Source: an uncultured Clostridia bacterium (lineage in GTDB: Bacteria; Bacillota; Clostridia; Oscillospirales; Feifaniaceae). From it: 41,378 bases of DNA. Each line of letters opens with the position of its first letter. Positions within the stretch are counted from its first letter, which is position 1. Positions 28,132 to 36,886 of this stretch are shown here, piece by piece. Location: positions 1 through 41,378 of the forward strand of contig CAJFTX010000061.1 of the NCBI GenBank assembly GCA_904420075.1, given 5' to 3'. Under the pieces are notes generated by a model. The model ran no database searches. It was not told the origin of the DNA and was given only the letters and a program-made list of their open reading frames with translations. Made by a program: the position numbers and the translations under genes.

Positions 28132-28806
28132 ATGGAACAGCCACTGCTGGTCCAGTTTGAATATCTGCTGCGGCTCGTGGCGGCGGCACTCTGCGGGGTG
28201 CTGATCGGCTATGAGCGGGAGAGCCGGCTGAAGACGGCGGGCGTGCGCACCCATATGGTGGTCGCGCTCGCGGCGGCGCTGATGATGCTCGTCTCGAAAT
28301 ACGGATTTGAAGATCTGCTCGGCCGGGAGGGGATCGGGCTCGACCCGTCGCGTATCGCGGCCGGTGTGGTCACCGCCATCGGTTTTCTGGGGGCGGGGGT
28401 GATCTTCGTGCGCAAGCGGAATATCGTCGGCATCACGACGGCAGCCGGAATCTGGGCCACCGTCGGTGTGGGCACCGCGGTGGGCGCCGGACTGTATCTG
28501 ATCGGCGGCGCGGCGACCGGGCTTCTTTTACTGCTCCAGTTTTTCTTTCACCGGAATTCCAGATTGACCCGGGAGCGCCCGGGGGGACAGATTACGCTGG
28601 AAGTGGCGGAGACGGCGGAACTCGGAGCGCTTTTGGAGACTCTCTTTGCGGACAGCGAGATTGAGATCACCGCTCTTCAGCTGAGACGCATCCCGGAGAG
28701 CAGTCTCTTTTTAAAGCTTACGGTGCGCTATCCGGAGCGGTATGAGCTGGCGGATGTGCTGCGGCTGCTGCACGACACTCCGTGTGTGCGCAGCGTCCGG
28801 CTGTGA
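28132..28806 (+). CDS. MgtC/SapB family membrane protein
   Basis: The 224-residue protein has about four to five membrane segments in the N-terminal 150 residues. These carry the family motifs GVLIGYERESRLKTAGVRTH (about 22-40), TAIGFLGAGVIF (about 82-93) and TTAAGIWATVGVGTAVGAG (about 103-122). A soluble ACT-like C-terminal domain (about 155-224, ITLEVAETAELGALLETLF) follows. MgtC proteins affect magnesium homeostasis and membrane ATPase activity; the activity in this organism is unknown. ATG 28132 has GGAGGTGG upstream. It is monocistronic, followed by a very strong terminator. No M-box leader is seen upstream. Confidence 0.92.
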   Translation: MEQPLLVQFEYLLRLVAAALCGVLIGYERESRLKTAGVRTHMVVALAAALMMLVSKYGFEDLLGREGIGLDPSRIAAGVVTAIGFLGAGVIFVRKRNIVGITTAAGIWATVGVGTAVGAGLYLIGGAATGLLLLLQFFFHRNSRLTRERPGGQITLEVAETAELGALLETLFADSEIEITALQLRRIPESSLFLKLTVRYPERYELADVLRLLHDTPCVRSVRL

Positions 28807-28929
28807 GAGAGGTATGCTCTCTTCGGACGGCGTCCACAGGGGATACGGTGGATGGGCAAAAGAGAGCCGGTCTGCGGCGCAGTTGCGCAGAGGCCGTCCG
28901 GGTTCTCTGCACTTTGCCCCGCGCCCTTC

Positions 28930-28980
28930 AAGGGCAAGAATTCCCCGGAGCGGCCCGCTCCGGGGAATTCTTGCCCTTTT
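28930..28980. terminator. Very strong terminator after mgtC-like gene
   Basis: AAGGGCAAGAATTCCCCGGA and onward (28930-28952) pairs exactly with 28956-28978, a 23-bp stem with a three-base loop, ending in TTTTT. The ~120 bases before it contain no recognised gene. Confidence 0.93.
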
Positions 28981-29109
28981 TCACATAGAGGTACTCCGCT
29001 TTTTTCTCTTGCGGGCGGCGCAGACATACTTTAAGGCGCCGCTTTGAGACGGACGGGGATGGGGGAGGACGCTTCCCGTACGGGTGGCCGGCGGGATGTG
29101 CCGCAGCTT

Positions 29110-30003
29110 TTAAAATACGCTCTCGATCACCTTGCCACAGCCCGCGGGGGAGTAGCGCCAGGAGCTGATATGCCCGCCGGTGATGAAGTAGTGCGGCGGG
29201 GAGGGAGAGAGCGGCCTGTCGAACACATCGACGATCACCAGCTTGATTTTCATCTTTTCGGGCAGAATGCTCTTGATATAGACCGAAGCGGCCTGCCCGT
29301 CCCGCACCCCCTCATGGCACTCGGCGAGCCCTGCGAGGTTCTCAGTGAGCTCCACAAAGACGCCGTAATCCTCCACGCCGCGCACCGTACCGGCGACGGT
29401 CATCCCCGGGGAGAAGAGCGCGGCGTTCTCCTCCCAGCTGCCGAGCAGCTCCCGGTGGGAGAGGGTGAGCCGGTGGCGGGCGAGATCAACCCCGCGCACC
29501 ACCGCCTTGATCGCCTGGCCGACGTGAAACCGCTCTTTCGGGTGGCAGATGCGCGACACGGAGATCGCGTCGATCGGGAGCAGACTGACAAGGCCGCAGC
29601 CGACGTCCGCAAATGCGCCGAACTGTTCGAGATGGGTGATCCGCGCGTCGATCACGTCGCCGGGGGTGAGCGCTGCGAGATACCGGTCGGCCGCCTCGAG
29701 CTGGGCGGCTTTGCGGGAGAGCAGAATCCGATCCCCCAGCTCCAACACCTTGAAACAGACCGGTTTTCCCACCCGGGAGATGACCGCGATATTGCGCGCC
29801 TCGCCGAGCACCGCCTCCTCCCGGGGGATGAGGCCGCGCAGCCCGCCGAGATCGACGACGAGATTGTTATTTCGATCGCAGAGGAGGGCGCGCCCCTCGA
29901 GGATCCGGCCGCACTCCTGCGCGCGCCGCAGCCCCTCGGGGGTGAGCCATCTGCTGTTTTCTTTTGTGAGGAGGAGGGAGCCCTCCGGCTGATATGTATT
30001 CAT
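29110..30003 (-). CDS. S1 RNA-binding domain protein (30S S1-like)
   Basis: The 297-residue protein has S1-type OB-fold segments: one degenerate at about 32-95 (LCDRNNNLVVDLGGLRGLIP), one at about 115-185 (TPGDVIDARITHLEQFGAF and the following HPKERFHVGQAIKAVV), and one at about 205-260 (FSPGMTVAGTVRGVEDYGVF). The opening NTYQPEGSLLLTKEN is typical of the Clostridial S1-like family. It probably binds RNA in the cytoplasm and may modulate translation. The ATG at 30003 is chosen for family agreement and a nearby GGAAG; an ATG at 30015 would add four residues. The gene is single, and no downstream terminator is obvious. Confidence 0.85.
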   Translation of the reverse strand: MNTYQPEGSLLLTKENSRWLTPEGLRRAQECGRILEGRALLCDRNNNLVVDLGGLRGLIPREEAVLGEARNIAVISRVGKPVCFKVLELGDRILLSRKAAQLEAADRYLAALTPGDVIDARITHLEQFGAFADVGCGLVSLLPIDAISVSRICHPKERFHVGQAIKAVVRGVDLARHRLTLSHRELLGSWEENAALFSPGMTVAGTVRGVEDYGVFVELTENLAGLAECHEGVRDGQAASVYIKSILPEKMKIKLVIVDVFDRPLSPSPPHYFITGGHISSWRYSPAGCGKVIESVF

Positions 30004-30144
30004 TTTCGCTTCCATTCCGCCGCTGCGCATCCGGCTTTTTTTCGGGGTCTGTCGCTCTGCGCAGTCCTTTTCCGTTAAGACTATATGCTGCGGCGCGGCG
30101 CGATATGAAGGGTTAGGGCCGGGGATTGCTCCCCGGCCCCGGCG

Positions 30145-30474
30145 CTACAGTTGTTCCGCGCGGAAGTCGTATCCTCCGGCGTTGAAAATGATGCCCCGGA
30201 TCTCTCCGGTGGCCTCCTCCGGCGCCCGCAGCAGCAGCGTCCCCTCGCGATCCGGCGTGTCGCGCCGGTGCGGGACGTCCGACTCGATCACACCGCCGAG
30301 CCCTGAGATGCCGCTGGTGGTCGCAAACGGTGCGACTGCGGCGGCGAACACCGGTCCGCCCGCGGTGTGGCCCCGCAGCGAGATGTCGGAGACGCCGGGC
30401 ACAGCCGAGCTGATCCGGCGGGCGGCGAGATCCGCCGCGTCTACAGTTTGGAAGGTCGCCTGAATTCCAACCAT
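30145..30474 (-). CDS. Small protein, unknown
   Basis: This 109-residue protein is not recognised. The start FQTVDAADLAARRISSAVPG followed by GVSDISL is like the alpha-beta start of ferredoxin-like stress or metal-binding domains. The middle is Gly/Ala-rich, and the end (EIRGIIFNAGGYDF) is strand-like. AAAGGGG precedes the ATG. There is no signal peptide or membrane segment. It lies 140 bases upstream of the S1-domain gene on the same strand and is divergent to DUF951-prfA, so it probably has its own promoter. Confidence 0.6.
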   Translation of the reverse strand: MVGIQATFQTVDAADLAARRISSAVPGVSDISLRGHTAGGPVFAAAVAPFATTSGISGLGGVIESDVPHRRDTPDREGTLLLRAPEEATGEIRGIIFNAGGYDFRAEQL

Positions 30475-30566
30475 TGTTTAAAACCCCTTTCAAAGCGTGC
30501 GCTCTGTCCTTTTCAGTTTTCCCCGGTGAAGGGGAGAAATCAGTGGAAATTTTTTTGCAAATGGGG

Positions 30567-30572
30567 TATAAT
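30567..30572 (+). promoter_or_regulatory. -10 element before DUF951-prfA
   Basis: TATAAT, followed by GACCTCACG, lies about 105 bases before the DUF951 start; the -35 region (TGGAAA) is weak. The same downstream motif recurs after -10 elements at 41166 and 41301. Confidence 0.45.
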
Positions 30573-30677
30573 GACCTCACGTAATTATGGGTGCGGGAGA
30601 GGTCCTCTTCGGGGGGCGGAACCGGCGCTTTCAGAAGACTGTTGAAATTCCGAGAACAGGTGAGAGGAGGGGGCTGT

Positions 30678-30875
30678 TTGGACGTCCGGGTTGGAGACCT
30701 GCTCGAGATGAAGAAGGCCCACCCCTGCGGCGAGCGGCGCTGGCTGGTGCTGCGGGCGGGGATGGATTTTAAGCTGCGCTGCCTCGGCTGTGGGCACGAG
30801 GTGATGCTCCCCCGCCACAGGTGCGAGAAGAATATCAAAAAAATAGTCAGAGAGGAATCAAAAGACGGTGCTTGA
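30678..30875 (+). CDS. DUF951 protein
   Basis: The 65-residue protein belongs to DUF951, a small Firmicutes family. It begins [20 protein letters not shown] and contains the family CxxC ([20 protein letters not shown]), which could bind zinc. The basic C-terminus suggests nucleic-acid or ribosome contact, but no function is proven. The TTG at 30678 is supported by GAGGAGGGGG; the frame extends upstream without a better site. Its TGA lies at 30873-30875 and overlaps the prfA start by eight bases, so it is coupled to prfA. Confidence 0.88.
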   Translation: MDVRVGDLLEMKKAHPCGERRWLVLRAGMDFKLRCLGCGHEVMLPRHRCEKNIKKIVREESKDGA

Positions 30876-31947
30876 GAAACTGGAAGTAGCGGAGAAGAGA
30901 TATGAGGAGATCGGCGAACGCCTGAGCGACGCCGAGGTGATCAGCGATCAGGAGCAGTTTAAAAAGCTGATGAAGGAGTATAAAAATCTGACGCCGATCG
31001 TGGAGAAATACCGGGAGTACCGCGCGCAGGAGCAGACGCTTGAGGAGGCGGCCTCGCTGCTGGCGGAGAATCCGGACCCCGAGCTCCGGGAGCTCTGTGA
31101 GATGGAGCAGAAGGAGGGCAAGGAGAAGCTCGCCGCTCTCGCGGAGGAGCTCAAGGTGCTGCTCATTCCGAAGGATGAGAACGACGATAAGAACGTGATC
31201 GTGGAGATCCGCGGCGGCGCGGGCGGGGACGAGGCGGCCCTCTTCGCGGCGGCGCTCTACCGGATGTACTCGATGTACGCCGAGCGGAAGGGGTTCAAGA
31301 TCGAGCCGATCAGCTTAAACGAGACCGAGCTCGGCGGAATCAAGGAGATCTCCTTCTCGGTGACGGGGGAGGGGGCCTACTCCCGCTTCAAATATGAGAG
31401 CGGCGTCCACCGGGTGCAGCGGGTTCCCGAGACGGAGGCGTCCGGCCGGGTGCACACCTCGACGGTGACCGTCGCGGTGCTGCCGGAGGCGGAGGAGGTC
31501 GACGTGGAGATCAATCCCGCCGACCTGCAGATCGACACCTATCGCGCCAGCGGCGCGGGCGGGCAGCACGTCAACAAGACCGAGTCCGCCATCCGCATCA
31601 CCCACCTGCCGACAGGGCTTGTGGTCGAGTGCCAGGATGAGCGCAGCCAGCACAAGAACCGTGACAAGGCGATGAAGGTGCTGCGCTCCCGCCTCTATGA
31701 GCAGGCCCAGCGGGAGCAGATGAGCGCGATCGCCTCCGAGCGGAAGAGCCAGGTGGGGACCGGCGACCGCAGCGAGCGAATCCGGACCTACAACTACCCG
31801 CAGGGACGGGTGTCCGATCACCGGATCGGACTCACCCTCTATAAATTGGAAGCGTTTTTGAATGGCGACCTCGACGAGATGATCGACGCGCTTGCCACCG
31901 CCGTTGAGAGCGAAAAATTGAAGCAGGGCGAGGCCGGCGAGCTGTAA
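30868..31947 (+). CDS. prfA: Peptide chain release factor 1 (RF1)
   Basis: The 359-residue protein releases peptides at UAG and UAA. The RF1 decoding tripeptide of the PxT type is seen as PET in RVPETEASG at about 187, and the catalytic GGQ is at about 230 ([13 protein letters not shown]). The N-terminal helical domain and C-terminal [14 protein letters not shown] are normal. The start is GTG 30868 with AGAGGA upstream, overlapping DUF951. RF1 and RF2 (prfB, 11696) thus both occur in this window. No methyltransferase prmC follows, unlike the common prfA-prmC order. Confidence 0.97.
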   Translation: MLEKLEVAEKRYEEIGERLSDAEVISDQEQFKKLMKEYKNLTPIVEKYREYRAQEQTLEEAASLLAENPDPELRELCEMEQKEGKEKLAALAEELKVLLIPKDENDDKNVIVEIRGGAGGDEAALFAAALYRMYSMYAERKGFKIEPISLNETELGGIKEISFSVTGEGAYSRFKYESGVHRVQRVPETEASGRVHTSTVTVAVLPEAEEVDVEINPADLQIDTYRASGAGGQHVNKTESAIRITHLPTGLVVECQDERSQHKNRDKAMKVLRSRLYEQAQREQMSAIASERKSQVGTGDRSERIRTYNYPQGRVSDHRIGLTLYKLEAFLNGDLDEMIDALATAVESEKLKQGEAGEL

Positions 31948-31958
31948 AGTTTTTTACC

Positions 31959-31974
31959 TGTTCCACGTGGAACA
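31959..31974. promoter_or_regulatory. parS centromere site for ParB
   Basis: TGTTCCACGTGGAACA is a perfect palindrome and matches the bacterial parS consensus TGTTNCACGTGNAACA at every fixed position. It lies in the 80-bp gap between prfA and the ZIP gene, about 6 kb from the end of parB. parS sites cluster around the replication origin, so the window is probably origin-proximal. No second full-length copy was seen. Confidence 0.93.
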
Positions 31975-32027
31975 GCGTTCTATTCCACCCCTTCTCCTCA
32001 TAGAAAGAGGTGAGAGGGGGTGGAATT

Positions 32028-32750
32028 TTGAACGAGATCGTTGGAATTGTACTGCTCAGCGGCATCTCCGGGATGATAGCGCCGATGCTCGGGGCGGCCG
32101 TTTCGCTGCTGATCGGGCCGGAGCGGAGGCGGCTGATCAGCTTTATTATGGAGTTCTCCGCGGGACTGATGATCGGCATTGCGGCCTATGACCTGCTGCC
32201 GGAGGCGCTGCACGCGGGCTATCCGCCCGCGCTCTCGGGGCTCACGCTCGGCGCTGTTCTCGCGCTCTGCCTCAAGGGGGTGGTGGAGCGGCACGGAGAG
32301 GGCCGGACGCTGCTCTCCACCGGCGCGCTCCAGCTGATCGGCGTCTGCACCCACAATTTTTTTGAGGGGCTCGCGATCGGGTCGGGCTTTCTCCTGTCGC
32401 CGCAGCTCGGGCTCTCGCTGCTGCTTGTAATTGTGCTGCACGACCTGCCGGAGGGAGTGGGGCTGGGCGCGCCGCTCCGGGGTGCAAAGGTGCGGCCCTT
32501 TCGGATTTTGCTGCTCGCGGCGGCGACCGGTCTGCCGGTGCTGCTGGGGACGGCGGCGGGAGCGCTCGCGGGCGGGATCTCGCCGGAGCTCACCGGCTTC
32601 TGCCTCGCGCTCGCGGCCGGAGTGATGCTCTATATCTCCTTTTCGGACGTCATCCCCTCCTCGCGGCGGCTGGTCACAAGCAGGGGACAGGGCGCGCTCA
32701 ACATCGCGGGGATGGCCGCGGGGCTGCTGCTCTCCAAAATTTGCATTTAG
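32028..32750 (+). CDS. ZIP family divalent metal transporter
   Basis: The 240-residue membrane protein has about eight membrane segments. The ZIP metal-site motifs are HNFFEGLAIGSGF (about 111-123) and HDLPEGVGLGAPL (about 143-155), giving paired His/Glu ligands. It would import zinc or a similar divalent metal. The N-terminal segment begins NEIVGIVLLSGISGMIAPML. The TTG at 32028 follows a purine-rich GAGAGGGGGTGG; a GTG at 32010 is possible. It heads a run through sua5, coaE and slt. Confidence 0.9.
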   Translation: MNEIVGIVLLSGISGMIAPMLGAAVSLLIGPERRRLISFIMEFSAGLMIGIAAYDLLPEALHAGYPPALSGLTLGAVLALCLKGVVERHGEGRTLLSTGALQLIGVCTHNFFEGLAIGSGFLLSPQLGLSLLLVIVLHDLPEGVGLGAPLRGAKVRPFRILLLAAATGLPVLLGTAAGALAGGISPELTGFCLALAAGVMLYISFSDVIPSSRRLVTSRGQGALNIAGMAAGLLLSKICI

Positions 32751-32764
32751 ATCGAAGGAAGTCT

Positions 32765-33820
32765 ATGAAAACAGAACTGTTACAACTGGGCGCCGGACAG
32801 GACGCCGCTATCTATCGCCGAGCAGGGGAGCTTCTCCGTGAGGGCTCCCTTGTTGTCATCCCGACCGAGACGGTCTACGGGCTCGCGGCCTCTATCGAGC
32901 GGGAGGGGGCGCTGCGCTCGATCTACGAGGTGAAGGGCCGCCCGTCGGACAACCCCCTCATCGTGCACATCGCGGAGCCGGGGATGGCGGCGCGGGTCGC
33001 AAGGGAGGTGCCGAAGGCCGCGGAGGCGCTGTTTAAGCGCTTCTGGCCGGGACCGCTGACGGTGGTGCTCCCGAAGCGGCCGGAGGTGTCGCCGATTGTC
33101 TCGGGCGGACTCGACACGGTGGCGCTGCGTTGCCCGTCGAGCGCGGCCGCGCGGGAGATCATCCGCGCGGCCGGAGTGCCGCTCGCGGCGCCGTCCGCCA
33201 ACCGCTCCGGGCGGCCGAGCCCGACCCGGGCGGAGCATCTCAGAGAGGAGCTCGCGGGCCGGGTGCCGCTGATCGTGGACGGCGGACCCTGCGCGGTCGG
33301 GGTGGAGTCGACGGTGGTCTCCCTCTGCGGTGCGCGGCCCAGGTTGCTGCGGCCGGGCGCGGTGACCCTTTCGCAGCTGCGGGAGCTTCTGGGCCCGGTC
33401 GATGTGGACGAGGCGGTGACCGGGGAGCTCGCGGCCGGGAGCACAGTCTCCGCCCCGGGGATGAAGTACCGGCACTACGCGCCCGCCTGCCCGATGACCC
33501 TCTACCGGGGGGCGCGGGCGGCTTCTGTGATGAAATCGGAGCTCGCTCGTCTTATAGGAGAGGGGAAAAAGGTGGGCGTCATCTGCTTTGACGGGGAGGA
33601 GACGCTCTTCCCCGGCGCTGAGGTGCGCTCAATCGGCCCCCGGGAGAACCATCTTGTGCAGGCGCAGCGGATCTTCGCTGTGCTGCGGGAGCTCGACTGC
33701 GGGCTCGACCGGATTCTCAGCGTCACCCCCGATCCGGACGGCGTGGGCCTCGCGGTCTACAACCGGATGCTCAAGGCGGCGGGGCACGACCTGCGCCAAA
33801 CGGAGGAGGAAGAGGCGTGA
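32765..33820 (+). CDS. L-threonylcarbamoyladenylate synthase (Sua5 type)
   Basis: The 351-residue enzyme makes threonylcarbamoyl-AMP from threonine, bicarbonate and ATP, the first step of t6A37 tRNA modification. The YrdC domain (about 15-205) shows IPTETVYGLA, KGRPSDNPLIVH, FWPGPLTVVL and APSANRSGRPSPT. The C-terminal Sua5 domain (about 235-345) begins with the conserved APGMKYRHYAP, so this is Sua5 rather than short TsaC. GAAGGAAG precedes the ATG. Its stop overlaps coaE by four bases (GTGA). Confidence 0.94.
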   Translation: MKTELLQLGAGQDAAIYRRAGELLREGSLVVIPTETVYGLAASIEREGALRSIYEVKGRPSDNPLIVHIAEPGMAARVAREVPKAAEALFKRFWPGPLTVVLPKRPEVSPIVSGGLDTVALRCPSSAAAREIIRAAGVPLAAPSANRSGRPSPTRAEHLREELAGRVPLIVDGGPCAVGVESTVVSLCGARPRLLRPGAVTLSQLRELLGPVDVDEAVTGELAAGSTVSAPGMKYRHYAPACPMTLYRGARAASVMKSELARLIGEGKKVGVICFDGEETLFPGAEVRSIGPRENHLVQAQRIFAVLRELDCGLDRILSVTPDPDGVGLAVYNRMLKAAGHDLRQTEEEEA

Positions 33821-34425
33821 AGGTGATCGGACTGACCGGCAAGACCGGTGCGGGGAAGAGCAGCGTCGCCCGCCTGCTCTCGGAGCGGGGGATTCCCGTG
33901 ATCGACTGCGACGTCGTCGCACGCGGGGTGACCGGGGGGCTGCTCCCGGAGCTCGAGGCGGCGTTCCCCGGTGTGGTGCGCGGCGGGGAACTGGATCGGG
34001 CCGCGCTCGCAAAAAAGGCTTTCGGCAGCGCCGCGGGGACGGCAAAGCTCAACGCCATCACCCACCCGGCCGTGCTACGGGAGGTGGAGCGCAGGCTCCG
34101 CGCCCTCGCGGCGGCGAAGACGCCGCCGCCCGCCGCCGTGGTGGACGGCGCCGCGCTGATCGAGAGCGGCTTTGCGGACCGGTGCGACCTGCTCGTCGCG
34201 GTGACGGCGCCGGAGGAGGTGCGCCTTGCCCGCCTGCTCGCGCGGGACGGCCGCAGCGAGGAGGAGCTGCGCCGCAGGATGGCGGCCCAGCGGGAGGACG
34301 CCTTCTACACCGAACGCGCCGACCTGGTGATTGAAAACAGCGGGGAGAGTGCCGCGCTCCGCCCCGCGGTCGAGCAGCTGATTGCCCGACTGAAATCCGC
34401 GGAAAAAGGGAAGAATCAAGGATGA
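33817..34425 (+). CDS. coaE: Dephospho-CoA kinase
   Basis: The 202-residue enzyme phosphorylates the 3' hydroxyl of dephospho-CoA, the last step of coenzyme A synthesis. The P-loop is at the N-terminus (IGLTGKTGAGKSSVARLL). Then come IDCDVVARGVT with the catalytic Asp, ALAKKAFG and NAITHPAVLREVERRL, and the lid segment RAPEEVRLARL-like with RDGRSEEELRRRMAAQ. Start is GTG 33817 overlapping sua5. Its stop overlaps the lytic transglycosylase start as ATGA. Length is normal. Confidence 0.95.
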   Translation: MKVIGLTGKTGAGKSSVARLLSERGIPVIDCDVVARGVTGGLLPELEAAFPGVVRGGELDRAALAKKAFGSAAGTAKLNAITHPAVLREVERRLRALAAAKTPPPAAVVDGAALIESGFADRCDLLVAVTAPEEVRLARLLARDGRSEEELRRRMAAQREDAFYTERADLVIENSGESAALRPAVEQLIARLKSAEKGKNQG

Positions 34426-34967
34426 AGACGTTGCTCAAACTAATCGTTGTACTCGCGGTGGTGATCGCGCTCGGGGTGTTTGTCGTCCCGATGGTGGCGC
34501 GGCAGCTGCTGCCCCTCTCCTATGAGGAGACCATTGAAGCCTGTGCGCAGGAGTACGACCTGCAGCCCGAGCTGATCGCGGGGGTGATCCAGGCGGAGAG
34601 CTCCTGGCGGGAGACGGTGGTCTCGAGCGCGGGGGCGGTCGGGCTGATGCAGCTGACGCCGGAGACCTTCACCTGGCTGCAGAGCAAGACGGGGGAGAAC
34701 TATGAGGAGTCGGCGCTCAAAACTCCGGAGGTCAATATCCGGTACGGCAGCTACTACCTCTCCTATCTGAAGGGGCGCTTCTCGGACGAGAAGACCCGGC
34801 TCGCGGCCTACAACGCGGGGCCGAACCGGGTGCAGGACTGGCTGGAAAATCCCGAGTACTCGGACGACGGGGTGACGCTCAAAAAGATCCCGATCGCCGA
34901 GACCGAGAAATATGTCGACCGAATCGAGTTCTATCAAAAATTATACCGCTATCTCTATTTTAGCTGA
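34422..34967 (+). CDS. Membrane-anchored lytic transglycosylase (SLT family)
   Basis: The 181-residue protein has an N-terminal signal anchor (KLIVVLAVVIALGVFVVPMV) and one SLT domain (about 40-175). The catalytic Glu is in VIQAESSWRETVVSSAG, followed by AVGLMQLTPETFTWL and AAYNAGPNRVQDWL, all hallmarks of Slt70-type lysozyme-like domains. It cleaves peptidoglycan glycan strands with formation of 1,6-anhydroMurNAc, outside the membrane. It is co-translated with coaE. No regulatory element is seen. Confidence 0.93.
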   Translation: MKTLLKLIVVLAVVIALGVFVVPMVARQLLPLSYEETIEACAQEYDLQPELIAGVIQAESSWRETVVSSAGAVGLMQLTPETFTWLQSKTGENYEESALKTPEVNIRYGSYYLSYLKGRFSDEKTRLAAYNAGPNRVQDWLENPEYSDDGVTLKKIPIAETEKYVDRIEFYQKLYRYLYFS

Positions 34968-34985
34968 GTTCGAGCCGGTATTCTG

Positions 34986-34994
34986 TGCTATACT
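34986..34994 (+). promoter_or_regulatory. Extended -10 promoter before M18 gene
   Basis: TGCTATACT (34986-34994) is an extended -10 element 112 bases before the aminopeptidase start; no clear -35 is seen. Confidence 0.45.
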
Positions 34995-35105
34995 GAGAGT
35001 ATCCGCTGAGAGCGCGGTGGGACGGAGCTGCGGCTTGCAAGTTCCGAGAACCCGGAAGAGAGACGTGAAAAGACGACCAAATCTGTTGAAAAAGGAGAGA
35101 GAACA

Positions 35106-36545
35106 ATGACAGAGAAGGAAAAAACGGCGGGCGAGCAGCTTGCGGAGCAGCTCTGCTACGCGCCAAAGACGGTGTTTGAGGCGATCGCGGCGGGCGATTT
35201 GAAAACAGACACTGTAAGTCCTGTCGACTGGAAAAAAGAGATCCATCACTTCTGCGAGGAGTATAAGACATTCCTCGATGCGGGCAAGACCGAGCGCGAG
35301 GTGGTCAAAGAGGCGGTAAAGCTTGCAAAGGCCGCGGGCTTTGCCGAGTACGTCCGGGGCGGCTCCTACCGCCCGGGTGACAAACTCTACGCGGTCAACC
35401 GGGAGAAGGGGATCTTTCTCTTTGTACTCGGGCGGCGGCCGCTCTCCGAGGGGATCAATCTCACTGCGGCGCATATCGATTCGCCGCGGATTGATCTCAA
35501 GGTCCGCCCGCTCTATGAGGACAGCGGGCTGTGCTTTCTTAAGACCCACTACTACGGCGGCGTGAAGAAGTACCAGTGGACGGCGATGCCGCTCGCGCTG
35601 CACGGGGTGGTCTGCCTGAAAAACGGCGAGAAGGTGACCGTCACTGTGGGCGAGGAGGAGGGGGACCCCGTCTTCTGCATCACCGATCTGCTGCCGCACC
35701 TGGGGCGCGAGCAGGAGGCAAAGCCGCTGCGCGAGGCGATCGTCGCGGAGAAGATGAACGTGCTGGTCGGCAGCGAGCCGTTTGAGGATGAGAAGGTGTC
35801 CGAGAAGCTGAAGCTCCGGGTGCTCTCGCTGCTGCACGAGAAATACGGGATGACCGAGTACGACTTCCTGTCGGCCGATCTCTCCTTCGTGCCGGTCTAC
35901 CGGGCGCGGGACATCGGATTTGACCGCTCGATGATCGGCGCCTACGGGCACGACGACCGTGTCTGCGCCTACACGGCGCTGCGCTCGATCCTCGAGGTGG
36001 AGTCGCCGGAGCGCACCTGCCTGTGCGCGCTTGTGGACCGCGAGGAGATCGGCAGCGACGGCGTCACCGGGATGCAGTCGAACTTCATGTATAATCTGAT
36101 CGACAGCCTCTGCGAGATGGAGGGCGTCTCCTCCCACGGTATCTTTGCGGAGTCGCGCTGTCTGTCGGCCGACGTGGCGGCCGCTTTCGACCCGAACTAC
36201 GCCGACGCCTACGACAAGCGCAACGCGAGCCTGCTCGGCTGCGGCGTCGCAGTGATCAAGTACACCGGTTCGGGCGGAAAGTACAACACCTCGGACGCCG
36301 GCGCGGAGTATATGGCGGAGGTGCGCGATATCCTTGACGGTGCGGGGGTTATCTGGCAGACCGGCTCGATGGGCCGGGTGGATCTCGGCGGCGGCGGCAC
36401 GGTGGCGAAGTATATCGCAAACCACGACATCGACACGGTCGACGTCGGGGTGCCGGTGCTCTCGATGCACTCGCCTTTCGAGGTCGTGTCGAAGGGGGAC
36501 GTCTATATGACCTACCGGGCGTTCTGCGCGTTTAACGCCCGCTGA
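35106..36545 (+). CDS. M18 family metallo-aminopeptidase
   Basis: The 479-residue enzyme removes N-terminal residues using a two-zinc site. Metal and catalytic motifs are AAHIDSPRIDLKVRP at about 119-133, DREEIGSDGVTGMQ at about 313-326, and the C-terminal VPVLSMHSPFEVVSKGD at about 450. The region around THYYGGVKKYQWTAMPLALH matches the M18 dimer core. It is cytoplasmic with no signal peptide. AAAGGAGAG precedes the ATG. The gene stands alone between an extended -10 promoter and a palindromic terminator. Confidence 0.94.
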   Translation: MTEKEKTAGEQLAEQLCYAPKTVFEAIAAGDLKTDTVSPVDWKKEIHHFCEEYKTFLDAGKTEREVVKEAVKLAKAAGFAEYVRGGSYRPGDKLYAVNREKGIFLFVLGRRPLSEGINLTAAHIDSPRIDLKVRPLYEDSGLCFLKTHYYGGVKKYQWTAMPLALHGVVCLKNGEKVTVTVGEEEGDPVFCITDLLPHLGREQEAKPLREAIVAEKMNVLVGSEPFEDEKVSEKLKLRVLSLLHEKYGMTEYDFLSADLSFVPVYRARDIGFDRSMIGAYGHDDRVCAYTALRSILEVESPERTCLCALVDREEIGSDGVTGMQSNFMYNLIDSLCEMEGVSSHGIFAESRCLSADVAAAFDPNYADAYDKRNASLLGCGVAVIKYTGSGGKYNTSDAGAEYMAEVRDILDGAGVIWQTGSMGRVDLGGGGTVAKYIANHDIDTVDVGVPVLSMHSPFEVVSKGDVYMTYRAFCAFNAR

Positions 36546-36670
36546 TTTCCGGAAGATGGCGCCGCCTTCGGACGGCATCTCCGACGGAGTCTTTGAAAAG
36601 GATACGGCTGAGAAGCGACAGAGGCGTTCTGTGCCCGTCTCATCTCCTGATCTCCTCTCGGCAATGAGAG

Positions 36671-36704
36671 AAATCCCCGGGGCAAATGCCCCGGGGATTT
36701 TACG
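36671..36704 (+). terminator. Palindromic terminator after M18 gene
   Basis: AAATCCCCGGGGCA (36671-36684) pairs exactly with TGCCCCGGGGATTT (36687-36700), followed by TACGGTTTT. The rest of 36546-36886 shows only the YhfC gene promoter region. Confidence 0.85.
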
Positions 36705-36849
36705 GTTTTCCCTGTGCGAACGGCTTCTCCTCCGGGATTTTGCTCTCTTTTTGCGCGGAGAGCTTCGCCCTGTGGACTGCGCCCTATGTGGACCTCTTTC
36801 CGTGTGGGCGCCGTATCTCTTTTTTGGGGTTTTCTCCCGTGGGCTTTTC

Positions 36850-36858
36850 TGGTATACT
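36850..36858 (+). promoter_or_regulatory. Extended -10 element before YhfC-type gene
   Basis: TGGTATACT (36850-36858) fits TGN-TATAAT with one mismatch, 29 bases before the start codon; no good -35. Confidence 0.45.
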
Positions 36859-36886
36859 GTGTGAGAAGAAAGAGGAGGATGAGGCC

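Noticed and set aside
31948-32027. parS palindrome read as the terminator of prfA
   Set aside because: It lacks a T-tract downstream and matches the ParB site consensus exactly.
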